Shown here: positions 6,529 through 14,224 of the stretch, piece by piece
Layout: every line of letters begins with the position of its first letter
How positions within the stretch are numbered: position 1 is the stretch's first letter
Source: CAZQSL01 sp964595945
GTDB lineage: Bacteria; UBP15; UBA6099; JAJRTR01
NCBI GenBank assembly: GCA_964595945.1
Contig: CAZQSL010000088.1
Coordinates: 1-16,056 of the forward strand
Reading direction: 5' to 3'
Length of the DNA: 16,056 nucleotides
Position numbers and translations under genes: made by a program
The notes under the pieces: generated by a model
Seen by the model: the letters and a program-made list of their open reading frames with translations, nothing else
Databases searched by the model: none
Told to the model about the DNA's origin: nothing

Positions 6529-7419
6529 ATGTTCATTTATCAGACAACATATTTCATCCGCCAATTGTGGATCAATCTCACGCGCAATCCGCTCATGGCG
6601 GCAGCGGCCATAAGTACATCAACGATTTCGCTTGTCATATTCGGCCTGTCGCTGATCGTTATGTACAACATTGATGCCATGAGCAATGAGCTGATAGGGC
6701 AGGTGGAGATCAGGGCTTTCCTTGACAGGGATATTTCCGAGCCGGCTGTCAATGATATGAAGGAGCGCATCCTTCACCTCGATCATGTGAAAAGCTGTGA
6801 GTATATTTCGCCGGCCAGGGCGCTCGATAAACTTCAGGAAGACCTCGGCATAGATTTCATGTATCTGCCACGGGACAATCCGCTTCCGCCTGCACTTGTC
6901 GTAAAGGTCAACGATCCGCGGCAGATTGGCATTGTGGCTGACAAAATGCGCGAATTCGATGGCGTCAACGACACGCTCTATGGTAAATCGATCTTGCAAA
7001 AGCTCCTTCGCCTGAGCATGATCATAAAGCTTATGGGCTATTTCCTTACGATGCTGATGGGAGCGGGCGCCATGTTGACGATCATGAATACGATACGTCT
7101 GACTGTCCTGGCTCGCAGGGAGGAAATCCGCACCATGCAGCTCGTGGGGGCAACGGGATGGTTCATACGATGGCCGTTTTTGCTCGAAGGCATAACGCTC
7201 GGCCTGATCGGCGCTTGTGTGGCTGGTATTGTGCTTGCTCTTACGTACACGATACTTCACGCAAAAATCACTACGCTGCTGCCCAACATATTTCCCATGG
7301 TGCCGACTGAGCACATGGTCAGAACGATGCTTATAATGCTGCTCTACACGGGTGCCCTGATGGGCATGGCGGGCAGCTATAGCTCAACCGCAAGATTCAT
7401 CGCGGAAAAATCCGAGTAG
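6529..7419 (+). CDS. ftsX: Cell division permease-like protein FtsX
   Basis: FtsX is the membrane partner of FtsE. It carries no transport substrate but relays ATP-driven motion to periplasmic hydrolase activators. The 296-residue protein has the family layout: a short cytoplasmic N-terminus, TM1 at about 24-46, a large extracytoplasmic loop at about 47-160, then TM2 about 164-188, TM3 about 213-243 and TM4 about 264-284. The ARREEIRTMQLVGATGWFIRWPFLLEG stretch between TM2 and TM3 is the conserved coupling region. GAGAGG at 6518-6523 lies 5 nt before the ATG. It sits 12 bp after ftsE and 36 bp before the protease gene. No EnvC-, PcsB- or NlpC/P60-like partner gene is in the window. Confidence 0.95.
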   Translation: MFIYQTTYFIRQLWINLTRNPLMAAAAISTSTISLVIFGLSLIVMYNIDAMSNELIGQVEIRAFLDRDISEPAVNDMKERILHLDHVKSCEYISPARALDKLQEDLGIDFMYLPRDNPLPPALVVKVNDPRQIGIVADKMREFDGVNDTLYGKSILQKLLRLSMIIKLMGYFLTMLMGAGAMLTIMNTIRLTVLARREEIRTMQLVGATGWFIRWPFLLEGITLGLIGACVAGIVLALTYTILHAKITTLLPNIFPMVPTEHMVRTMLIMLLYTGALMGMAGSYSSTARFIAEKSE

Positions 7420-7455
7420 ACACGGTAACCCGACCAACGGGGAGGATGCAAACAA

Positions 7456-9042
7456 GTGAACGAACGCAAATCGAGATTTACATTTTTCGCTATTATCACA
7501 TTATTCATCGCATGTCTTGTCGGCTACTACGTGAAAAACGATCCGCAACTTGCGTCGTTGCTGGGCCCGGTCAGTGCCAGGGCGCAGATCGGCGGTGCGA
7601 GATTCGGCGAATCCCAGATACTCAATGCGGCATACGATACTGTCTATGACAATTTCGTAGACCGTATCGAGGACCCCGAAATCCAGAAAAAACTGGAATA
7701 TGGCGCGATACGGGGAATGCTCAAGGCACTCGATGATCCGTATACAAGATTTGTCGATCCGAAGGCTTATGAAAACATGACGATCGAAACGGAAGGTTCA
7801 TTCGGCGGTATCGGCATCACTATTGGCATCAGAAACGAGCAGCTTACTGTCATCACTCCATTCGAGGATTCTCCGGCGTCGAAAGTCGGGCTGAAATCCG
7901 GCGACATCATTTTGAAAGTCAACGGCGAACCTACCGAAGAGATGGCCCTCGACGATGCTGTGTCCCGCATCAGGGGCAAAAAAGGCACAAAGGTCAAGCT
8001 CACCATCTGGCGCCGCGGATTCAAATCTTCCGACGGTAAAGAATTTGAAATCACTCGTGACGACATCAAGGTCAAGCCTGTCAACAAAACTGAAATGCTC
8101 GAAGATGACATTGCCTACATCAAGCTCGAAAGCTTCTCCAAGACTTCGGAAGAAATGATAAAGGCAAGTTACCTCAGTCTCAAGGGCAAGGGCGCGAAAG
8201 CTCTTATCCTCGATCTGCGCTTCAATCCCGGCGGACTCCTTGAGTCTGCCATCGAATGCGCCAATCTCTTCATCGACGAAGGCCCGATCGTACATCGCAA
8301 AAATCGCACTGGTACAGTCAAGACATACTATGCCCAAAAAGGCCGAAAGATCATCGACCTCCCGGTGGTTGTACTTGTCAACCAGTATTCTGCCTCTGCT
8401 TCCGAAATACTGTCTGGTGCGCTCCAGGACAACAAGGCGGCTACCATCATGGGCGAAACGACTTTCGGCAAAGGCCTGGTCCAGACCGTTTTTCCGATGC
8501 GCGACAATTCAGCCGTGCTTGTCACTACCGACAAATACATGACCTCCAAGATGCGCGATATCAATAAAAAAGGCATCACTCCCGACATCATTGTCACCGG
8601 CGACAATGTCGACGCTCACGCCGCGCCTGAGAGCGAAACTGACGACGACAGCGCCAAGGCTGGCGTAATCGGCAAGTTCCCTCTCGATGAGATCAGAGGG
8701 AAAAACGGCGTTATTTTCAACGGCAGTCCGCGCAAGGACATAAGGTATAAAGAGATTGACGGCAAACGCTATCTCGAAGTCGATGACGTCGCAAAACTCT
8801 TCAACATGGCAATGAGCCTTGACGAACAGAACAAAATCCTCGACATAGAGGACAATCCAGACAAGATCAAGGAAAATACCAAAGATGTCCAGCTCGATCG
8901 TGCCATCGAATTCCTGAAGAATAAAATTGGCGAGCCATACAAGGGATCAGCCAAGTCAACAAGCGCTCCGGCTCCAAAGGAAATCAAAGAAACGGATGCC
9001 GGCAAAAAACCCGCTCCGAAAAAGAACGACAAAAAGAAATGA
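7456..9042 (+). CDS. S41-family C-terminal processing protease with PDZ and C-terminal stalk-like domain
   Basis: This is a 528-residue serine protease anchored by an N-terminal TM helix (about 9-26) and acting outside the inner membrane. Translation starts at GTG with GGAGG (7441-7445) 10 nt upstream. A PDZ domain spans about 112-187 (GGIGITIG, then GLKSGDIILKVNG). The S41 core follows, with nucleophile Ser314 in the SASASEIL motif, general base Lys339 in TTFGKGLVQ and Gln343; the 25- and 4-residue spacings match the CtpA/CtpB triad. Residues about 415-466 (VIFNG, DGKRYLEVDDVAKLF) resemble the stalk or copper-amine-oxidase-N-like module found on exported proteins, possibly wall- or partner-binding. 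A Lys/Pro-rich tail ends the protein. It is the last gene of the ftsEX operon, hinting at wall-hydrolase or divisome proteolysis. Choice between ctpA and ctpB naming is not possible here. Confidence 0.93.
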   Translation: MNERKSRFTFFAIITLFIACLVGYYVKNDPQLASLLGPVSARAQIGGARFGESQILNAAYDTVYDNFVDRIEDPEIQKKLEYGAIRGMLKALDDPYTRFVDPKAYENMTIETEGSFGGIGITIGIRNEQLTVITPFEDSPASKVGLKSGDIILKVNGEPTEEMALDDAVSRIRGKKGTKVKLTIWRRGFKSSDGKEFEITRDDIKVKPVNKTEMLEDDIAYIKLESFSKTSEEMIKASYLSLKGKGAKALILDLRFNPGGLLESAIECANLFIDEGPIVHRKNRTGTVKTYYAQKGRKIIDLPVVVLVNQYSASASEILSGALQDNKAATIMGETTFGKGLVQTVFPMRDNSAVLVTTDKYMTSKMRDINKKGITPDIIVTGDNVDAHAAPESETDDDSAKAGVIGKFPLDEIRGKNGVIFNGSPRKDIRYKEIDGKRYLEVDDVAKLFNMAMSLDEQNKILDIEDNPDKIKENTKDVQLDRAIEFLKNKIGEPYKGSAKSTSAPAPKEIKETDAGKKPAPKKNDKKK

Positions 9043-9091
9043 CGCTATTGCGCACGGTATGATCGCGCATGCGGTCCTCGACAGATATAAC

Positions 9092-9118
9092 AGGGCGGAT
9101 TGTGCATCCGCCCTTTTT
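9092..9118 (+). terminator. Rho-independent terminator of the ftsEX-protease operon
   Basis: AGGGCGGAT (9092-9100), loop TGTGC and ATCCGCCCT (9106-9114) form a perfect 9-bp GC-rich stem followed by TTTT, 49 bp after the protease stop. Confidence 0.93.
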
Positions 9119-9249
9119 CGCTTATTCGTTATTCGCGCATCAGACCGGCTGAGCCGCGGATATGTGAGGTGTCGTGGTATGTCTGAATATCAATTGATAA
9201 TAGTCACGGAGACCTCCTTTTGAAAATACTGGGGCTCCAGAGCATCTGG

Positions 9250-9278
9250 CCGACAGTTTTTATATGATTTGGTATAAT
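9250..9278 (+). promoter_or_regulatory. Extended -10 promoter for the isomerase-deacetylase operon
   Basis: CCGACA (9250-9255), a 17-bp spacer and a perfect TATAAT (9273-9278) preceded by TGG (extended -10). Start near 9285 gives a leader of about 113 nt. Confidence 0.65.
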
Positions 9279-9397
9279 TATGCAATTCCAAAAACACCGT
9301 ACATCCATGGTGTGACGCGAAGCACAAACAGCACTCAAAACTTATATCTATTTACTGTTTTATGATATTATAAGCGGATAATCAGGGAGCGGTTGAC

Positions 9398-10201
9398 ATG
9401 AAGATAGCGTTGCAGGAAGGTGTGTATAATGCAGGCGGTTTTGCGGACTTTGTAAAGGATGCGGCGCGATGGGGGCTCGACGGGGTCGAAATCAGTGGAG
9501 ACGGACTACCTGAGAGGATAGGACATGTGGCCTCAGTGCTTGATGGCGAGGGCATGAGAGCCGTGGCTGTATGTCCGGGACTGAAAGGTATTGGAGGTTC
9601 GCTCCTGAGTGACGACGAGAGCGAGCGGGCCAGAGCGGGGCGTGACATTCATGCACTGATCGAGTGCTGCGACCGGCTTGGCGGTGCAGGGCTTGTGCTC
9701 GTGCCGGAATTCGGCGCGAAGAAATTTATGGCACTGTATCCCGATCATGGTGACTATGAAAATCGGGCTGCGGTTTTCGCCGAGCGTTTTTCTTACTTTG
9801 CCCATGAAGCGCAATCACTGGGAGTGCCTGTTTACATCGAACCACTGAACCGCTATGAGGCATATTTTCTGCTTACGCTGGAACAGGGCGCGAAGTTGTG
9901 CCGGCTGATTGGCGGCCCGGCGTATGTGCTCGCCGATATGTTTCACATGGGGATAGAGGAGCGCGATCCAGTGGGTGCCGTCAAGCGGCACGGCGCAATG
10001 ATTGGTCATGTGCATGCTGTGGACAACAACAGACTGCTGCCGGGACAGGGTTGCAGGGACTTCGCGCCGCTGATCGAGGCCCTCGCGAGCCACGGCTATT
10101 CAGGGAGCCTTTGCATTGAAAGTGGCGTAGCAGGCGACCCGCGAGTGGAAATCCCGGCTGCAGTGGCGAGGCTGAGAGAGTACGGAGGGCTGCGATGTTG
10201 A
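9398..10201 (+). CDS. Xylose isomerase-like TIM barrel sugar (phosphate) isomerase/epimerase
   Basis: This is a 267-residue (beta/alpha)8 protein of the AP-endonuclease-2/xylose-isomerase-like superfamily, which includes hydroxypyruvate isomerase and ketose 3-epimerases. Expected metal ligands occur in order: Glu148 (VYIEPLNR), Asp180 and His183 (LADMFHMG), His204/His206 (GHVHAVDNN) and Glu241 (LCIESG). The N-terminal MKIALQEGVY and strand DGVEISGDG also fit. The IEPLNR and ADMFHM motifs favour an isomerase or epimerase over an endonuclease, but the substrate cannot be read from sequence. AGGGAG lies 8 nt before the ATG. The stop overlaps the start of the deacetylase gene by 7 nt, so the two are translationally coupled, suggesting a shared carbohydrate-related pathway (inference). 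Confidence 0.88.
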   Translation: MKIALQEGVYNAGGFADFVKDAARWGLDGVEISGDGLPERIGHVASVLDGEGMRAVAVCPGLKGIGGSLLSDDESERARAGRDIHALIECCDRLGGAGLVLVPEFGAKKFMALYPDHGDYENRAAVFAERFSYFAHEAQSLGVPVYIEPLNRYEAYFLLTLEQGAKLCRLIGGPAYVLADMFHMGIEERDPVGAVKRHGAMIGHVHAVDNNRLLPGQGCRDFAPLIEALASHGYSGSLCIESGVAGDPRVEIPAAVARLREYGGLRC

Positions 10202-11013
10202 AGGCAACCGGCTGGACTGCTTTTTTCGCAACCCTAATGCTGTCGGCCGTTCTTGTCATGGCTCCGGCGGCCGGAGGTGACGCCGGGTGGAGTCCAATCC
10301 CGTTAAGACGCGTTGAAACAAGTGAAAAGGTTGTCGCACTGACCTTTGACGATGGCCCTCATCCGATCTATACCCCTGCCGTACTCAACATTCTCGATTA
10401 CTACAAAGCGAAGGCTACTTTCTTTCTCATCGGTACGCTCGCGGAGGAGTTTCCGGGCATTGTCCGTGATATTCGGTCGAAAGGCCATGCTATAGCCAAT
10501 CATACATATTCGCATCCGGCTGATTTCAAAAAGCTGGGCAGGGCGGAGATGCTCGATGAGATCAGGCAGTGCAGTGACACGCTGTATGGGATCACTGGAG
10601 TCAGGACGCAGTTGTTTCGGCCTCCGAAAGGATTCTGGAATCCAATTATGGCTGTCGCTGTGGAAAATGCCGGCCACAGGATGATACTTTGGTCAGTTAG
10701 CGCGGACCATAAAGACGCTCCGACTCCGGAAATGATGTCCGCGCGGGTTGTCAACACTATCAGGCCAGGGACGATAGTCCTCATCCATGACGGGTACTAT
10801 GTCGACAGATGGAAGGATGTCATCGCGACATCTTATATCATTGAAGGGCTCCAGAGGAAAGGTTATCGTTTTGTGACAGTCCCGGAATTGCTCGCTCTGA
10901 ATTCGAGCCCCAAGAAGGTGCCTTTGCCGGTCAGGAAGCCTTCGGGGCCAGGCGTTACGCCTGCACACAATGGCTCGATAGTCCCATTGCCGAAGGGTGC
11001 GGCTTCGAAGTGA
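10195..11013 (+). CDS. Exported polysaccharide deacetylase (NodB homology, CE4)
   Basis: This is a 272-residue metal-dependent deacetylase, probably removing N-acetyl groups from peptidoglycan or an extracellular polysaccharide. An N-terminal hydrophobic segment (about 6-27, ending near PAAGG) acts as signal peptide or anchor. All five CE4 motifs are intact: TFDDGP (50-55, catalytic base Asp52 and metal Asp53), HTYSH (103-107, metal His pair), RPPKG (142-146), DHKD (171-174) and LIHDG (196-200, His198). A Pro/Lys/Ser-rich tail after about residue 237 could contact the wall. GGAGGG lies 5 nt before the ATG, inside the isomerase gene, whose stop it overlaps. No substrate-specific features are evident. 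A 30-bp palindrome follows 56 bp after the stop. Confidence 0.93.
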   Translation: MLKATGWTAFFATLMLSAVLVMAPAAGGDAGWSPIPLRRVETSEKVVALTFDDGPHPIYTPAVLNILDYYKAKATFFLIGTLAEEFPGIVRDIRSKGHAIANHTYSHPADFKKLGRAEMLDEIRQCSDTLYGITGVRTQLFRPPKGFWNPIMAVAVENAGHRMILWSVSADHKDAPTPEMMSARVVNTIRPGTIVLIHDGYYVDRWKDVIATSYIIEGLQRKGYRFVTVPELLALNSSPKKVPLPVRKPSGPGVTPAHNGSIVPLPKGAASK

Positions 11014-11069
11014 TAATATGAGCTGTCAATGGATTTATACCAAAAAGCTTTCAAAAGAGTATAATGCGC

Positions 11070-11099
11070 GGAGGAAACTTTTTGCAAAAAGTTTCCTCC
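11070..11099. repeat. 30-bp perfect palindrome after the deacetylase gene
   Basis: The left arm GGAGGAAACTTTTTG (11070-11084) is exactly complementary to the right arm CAAAAAGTTTCCTCC (11085-11099), with no spacer. As RNA it folds into a stem of about 13 bp with a TGCA loop, followed by ACACCTTTTTC. It could act as a weak terminator for the deacetylase operon or be one copy of a dispersed palindromic repeat; similar sequences occur between genes in several bacterial groups as far as I recall. Confidence 0.75.
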
Positions 11100-11148
11100 A
11101 CACCTTTTTCAAAAACTCTCATCGCTTTACACTTCCCGTTTGTACCGT

Positions 11149-11178
11149 TTTACTTGTATAAACGCAACTTGGTATAAT
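11149..11178 (+). promoter_or_regulatory. Orphan plus-strand promoter with extended -10
   Basis: TTTACT (11149-11154), an 18-bp spacer and perfect TATAAT (11173-11178) preceded by TGG. It shares the ten bases TTGGTATAAT with the promoter at 9250-9278. No plus-strand gene lies downstream; a transcript from about 11185 would run into the terminator hairpin and the 3' end of the opposing chaperone gene. Confidence 0.4.
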
Positions 11179-11202
11179 CAGGTTTACTTTCGGCATGCAA
11201 CA

Positions 11203-11237
11203 TAATAAAAAAGCGAACCGTTGATGGCGGTTCGCTT
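11203..11237 (-). terminator. Rho-independent terminator of the ruvB-chaperone operon
   Basis: On the minus strand AAGCGAACCG, loop CCATCAA and CGGTTCGCTT form a perfect 10-bp stem (11237-11211), followed by TTTTAT. It lies 39 bp after the chaperone stop. Confidence 0.9.
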
Positions 11238-11275
11238 GTATGTTTGTGATGTAGGACGAAAGTCAGAAGGTGTGT

Positions 11276-13327
11276 TCAAGGAATTGCGGGAGCAGGGGCT
11301 TCCTGTTGCTGAGTGGGAGCCGGAGTGGCGGTGGGTGCGGGAGTGACGGGCTGTTTGGGAGCGGGGACGACAGGTTTGGCAGCGGGTTTCGAGACTGGCT
11401 TGGCAGAAGATGTTGGCGATGAAGCGGGGATGGGTTTTGCTACTGCCGGTTTGATGGTGACCTTGCCGCCGCCAATGACTTTTCCGGGCATCTGCTGCGG
11501 GTTAGATTTCTGGGGCTGAGCGTTGGCCGGCTGTTTCTGCTGAGTGTCCTGCTGTGTTTGTGCGGCGTCTTGCCGGGCCGCCTGCGCTGCTGCTTGTGCT
11601 GCTGCCTGCTGTGCGGGGGTGGCTCCCAGAGTGCCTTCTTTAGCTGCTTTTTCGGCTTCGGCGGCGTTGTATTCCCCTATGAGTTCGTCGATTTCCTTAA
11701 GGGCTTTTTTTGCGGATTTTTGTTTGGCATAAGGAGTGAGGCCAGTTTTGAGTTGTGCGAGATACTGTATGTTGCCGGCTGCGAAGTCTACGGTGTTGGC
11801 ATAATATTCGAGTGCGAGGGCTTTGTTGCCAAGTTGTTCGGCTACTTGAGCTGCCGGGATCATGACGGCTGGGTCATACTGATATTTGGCTGCGGAGATG
11901 GTGATGGCTTCTTTGTATGCCGCGAGAGATTTGCGGAGCAGTTCGCGGTCTTTGGCAGCCTGTTTTTTGTCTTTGGGGGCAGCTGCCGGCGCGGGAGTGG
12001 CGCCGGGTTGTGACATGGCTTTTGCGTATGGGTCGCTGGGGTCGGTGCTGGCGGCTTTCTGAGTCTTTTCGTTGTACATCTTGTAGTAGATGGCGCCGAC
12101 CTGAGCGTGGAGGTAGAGGTTGTTGGGATTCTTTTTTATTGCTGCTTTGTAGAGTTTGATGGTGTCTTCGTTGTTCGGGTCTTTTGCTGCGGGATCGAAC
12201 ATTTTGATATTCTGGTAGTGGTAGGCCTTGAGTTCGGGGTCGATATACTCAATTTTATGTTTTTTCGAGGAGCGCTGTTTCTGTATCCATTCCTGCATGA
12301 CCTGAGAGTCGGGTTTGACCTTGATGAGGATGTGGCGGGTGAAGACCTGTTCGTATTCGTTCTTTATCTCTTCGTCGGTGACTTTCGAGTTTTGGTCGGA
12401 TTTCCTCTGGCGGATGGACTCGATGATGGCGGGTTTTGCGGCATCGAAATCCTTGTCGCCGGCGACTCGTTTTGCGAGGAGCTGGATGATGTGAAAGCCA
12501 TACTGGCTACGGACGGGATCGCTGATTTCATTGGGTTTTAGTTTGAAGGCAGCTGAGGCGTAAGCAGAATCGAGTGAGCCGCGGCTGGCCCAACTGACAA
12601 TGCCGCCATTTTCTTTAGAGCCTTCGTCTTCGGAGAATTGTTTGGCGAGATTTTCGAAGGATTCGCCGGCGGCGAGTTTGGCTTTGATGTCAGCGGCTTT
12701 TTTCTGTGCTTCGGCGGCTTCTTTTTTAGTGCCGGATTTCGCGATTTCCTTACCGACTTTTTCCTGTGTGAGGTCATCGCGGACAGCCTTGAGGAAAGTT
12801 TCGTATGAAGTGCCGCGGTTGAAGAGGATTTTTTTGAATTCGGCCTCTTTGTCTTTTGCGGTCATTAGCGCCTTGAAGCGACCCTGGATGCTGGGGTCGG
12901 CTGATTTTGCCTCAGCGCCGACATAGGAGGATTGTATCTCTCTGACTTTTTTTGTGACTTCGGCATTGGAGACCTTTATGCCGCGTTTTTTTGCTTCCTG
13001 GAGGTAAATTGTCTGATTGATCATGCTTTCGGAAGTCATGGCCTGGATGGCCATCTGACCGGCGTATGATCTGACCTGGTCGCCGTAGCCGGCTGCTTCG
13101 TATTGCTGTAGCAGGCTGAGGTAGCGTTCGTTGAAGGCTTCGCGGGGGATTTTTGTGCCGTCGACAGTGAGTACGACGCTGGTGGGGCCTTTTTCGCTTG
13201 TGCGGTCTTTTGTGGCATCTCCGCCGGTGATGTTGACGCCGTACATGTAGAAGATCGAGATGAAGAAAATGAATGCGAAGAAGTAGATTACGTAGGTTGT
13301 CTGTTTCCTGATTTTTGAAATCAGCAT
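11276..13327 (-). CDS. Membrane-anchored SurA/PpiD-like parvulin chaperone with TPR-like and low-complexity C-terminus
   Basis: This is a 683-residue protein anchored by one N-terminal TM helix (about 11-30), with the bulk outside the inner membrane. Residues about 48-190 match the SurA_N-type chaperone region (VDGTKIPREAFNERY). Residues about 200-288 carry most of a parvulin peptidyl-prolyl isomerase domain (AGESFENLAKQFSEDEGS, NGGIVSW, QYGFHIIQL), but the usual N-terminal RHILV strand is missing at about 192-200. A strand TRHILIKV appears instead at 330-337, directly before the C-terminal chaperone helix region (about 345-370, ending DPELKAY). Residues about 385-420 and 460-530 look TPR-like. 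The last 120 residues are Ala/Gln- then Pro-rich. Isomerase activity is therefore doubtful, chaperone activity plausible. AAGGAG lies 10 nt before the ATG. It is last in the ruvB operon, 15 bp after the LolA-like gene. Confidence 0.88.
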   Translation of the reverse strand: MLISKIRKQTTYVIYFFAFIFFISIFYMYGVNITGGDATKDRTSEKGPTSVVLTVDGTKIPREAFNERYLSLLQQYEAAGYGDQVRSYAGQMAIQAMTSESMINQTIYLQEAKKRGIKVSNAEVTKKVREIQSSYVGAEAKSADPSIQGRFKALMTAKDKEAEFKKILFNRGTSYETFLKAVRDDLTQEKVGKEIAKSGTKKEAAEAQKKAADIKAKLAAGESFENLAKQFSEDEGSKENGGIVSWASRGSLDSAYASAAFKLKPNEISDPVRSQYGFHIIQLLAKRVAGDKDFDAAKPAIIESIRQRKSDQNSKVTDEEIKNEYEQVFTRHILIKVKPDSQVMQEWIQKQRSSKKHKIEYIDPELKAYHYQNIKMFDPAAKDPNNEDTIKLYKAAIKKNPNNLYLHAQVGAIYYKMYNEKTQKAASTDPSDPYAKAMSQPGATPAPAAAPKDKKQAAKDRELLRKSLAAYKEAITISAAKYQYDPAVMIPAAQVAEQLGNKALALEYYANTVDFAAGNIQYLAQLKTGLTPYAKQKSAKKALKEIDELIGEYNAAEAEKAAKEGTLGATPAQQAAAQAAAQAARQDAAQTQQDTQQKQPANAQPQKSNPQQMPGKVIGGGKVTIKPAVAKPIPASSPTSSAKPVSKPAAKPVVPAPKQPVTPAPTATPAPTQQQEAPAPAIP

Positions 13328-13342
13328 AGTGTGAAGGCTCCT

Positions 13343-14194
13343 TTATTTGAAGTCGGGCGCTTGCGTTATCTGGTCAAGAGTGATGCTCTTGTCCGGTACA
13401 AAATTATTCCACATAAAGCGAGACCTGAAAAGGTATTCTGAAGAACGGCCTTTGCGCTGGAATCTGTCCTCGCGTGTGGGGGTCAGTGTCCTGGCGTCGA
13501 AAAGGACGGTTACCCTGTGCTGGACTTCGCGGCTGTTGACGATGAGGAAGTCGTTGAATTCGAGTATGAAGCTGTTGGAATCCTTGTGATAGGTGAGCTT
13601 GGGGGCGGCGCCTTTCTGGACAGTAGCGGTTTTGAGATAGGCGATGTAGTCGGAGATAGTGACGCTGCGGAGGTCGGACATGCGGATGTCTTTGACGTCA
13701 ACATATTTCCCTTTGGGGATGGCAGGGCGGTAGATTTTGTAGATATAACCTTTTTGTTTGTCGGGCTGATAGACGATGAGAGAATTTTTGTGAATGCCTT
13801 TTCTGGGGTCGATGCGAAAGCAGCAGCCCTTGTCTATGGGGCCGGTTTTGAGGAATGTGATTTCGTAGATGTTTTTGAGTTGTTCGACGCGGGATTCGTC
13901 GATTGTTTTTTTCTTGGGGACATCTTCGCTGATAGTAAGTCGAAATGAGTAAGAAGGGATCGAGAGGATGGATTGTTCTGCGATGTCTATGAATTTCATA
14001 GTGGTAAGGGAAGTGGTGTTGTCGAGAAGTGGGGAGATGGGTAAAGGGGCAGGGGTGGCGATGGCCTGAGTGGCAGTGGGGGTGGGTTGTGTGGCTTTGA
14101 GTGGAGTGGCTGCATTTGTGGGGGGCGCGGCGGTGGCTGTGGTGGCGCTTGCGGCGATGATGATCGCCGTTGTCGCTGCGGTAAGGAATTTCAT
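13343..14194 (-). CDS. Exported LolA-fold/DUF1571-like protein
   Basis: This is a 283-residue protein with a signal peptide (MKFL, hydrophobic Ala/Ile/Thr core, cleavage near ATA-AP; no lipobox Cys). A Thr/Ala/Pro-rich linker follows (about 24-55). The rest (about 65-283) is a series of amphipathic beta-strands: SYSFRLTISEDV, YEITFLKTGP, KGYIYKIYRP, LTYHKDSNSFILEFND and HRVTVLFDARTLTPTREDRF. This pattern resembles LolA/LolB-fold outer-membrane lipoprotein-sorting relatives or DUF1571. Assignment rests on strand pattern and context, not on a decisive motif, so function is open. GGAGG is 9 nt before the ATG. It lies 30 bp after ruvB and 15 bp before the parvulin gene, and the chaperone's RBS begins right at its stop, so coupled expression is likely. 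Confidence 0.6.
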   Translation of the reverse strand: MKFLTAATTAIIIAASATTATAAPPTNAATPLKATQPTPTATQAIATPAPLPISPLLDNTTSLTTMKFIDIAEQSILSIPSYSFRLTISEDVPKKKTIDESRVEQLKNIYEITFLKTGPIDKGCCFRIDPRKGIHKNSLIVYQPDKQKGYIYKIYRPAIPKGKYVDVKDIRMSDLRSVTISDYIAYLKTATVQKGAAPKLTYHKDSNSFILEFNDFLIVNSREVQHRVTVLFDARTLTPTREDRFQRKGRSSEYLFRSRFMWNNFVPDKSITLDQITQAPDFK

Positions 14195-14224
14195 GGTGGC
14201 TGACCTCCAGGGGCGGGATAGTAG

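Larger units (their letters stand above)
9043..9397. other. Intergenic region between the protease and sugar isomerase genes (355 bp)
   Basis: It contains a terminator (9092-9118) and a promoter (9250-9278), both listed separately. Between them nothing is convincing; a possible 14-codon frame at about 9180 lacks coding character. Downstream of the promoter a weak hairpin, ACACC (9294-9298) with GGTGT (9309-9313), would lie in the 5' leader of the isomerase mRNA. Confidence 0.6.

Noticed and set aside
6619..7314. 231-residue minus-strand open frame opposite ftsX
   Set aside because: A shadow of ftsX; its composition (many His, Arg, Cys) and lack of motifs argue against coding.
7446..7649. Alternative ATG at 7446 close to the GGAGG before the protease gene
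   Set aside because: It is in a different frame, yielding a 67-residue product without the TM/PDZ/S41 features; the GTG at 7456 gives the protease.
9200..9222. Perfect AAAGGAGGT Shine-Dalgarno on the minus strand followed by GTG
   Set aside because: The frame stops after five codons and no longer frame starts nearby, so it is probably chance.
9180..9223. Possible short plus-strand peptide (14 codons from the ATG at 9180)
   Set aside because: Too short, no ribosome binding site and no conservation evidence available.
11276..11640. Repetitive Ala/Gln/Pro codons at the chaperone 3' end as a DNA repeat element
   Set aside because: They reflect low-complexity protein sequence with varied codons, not an exact nucleotide repeat.
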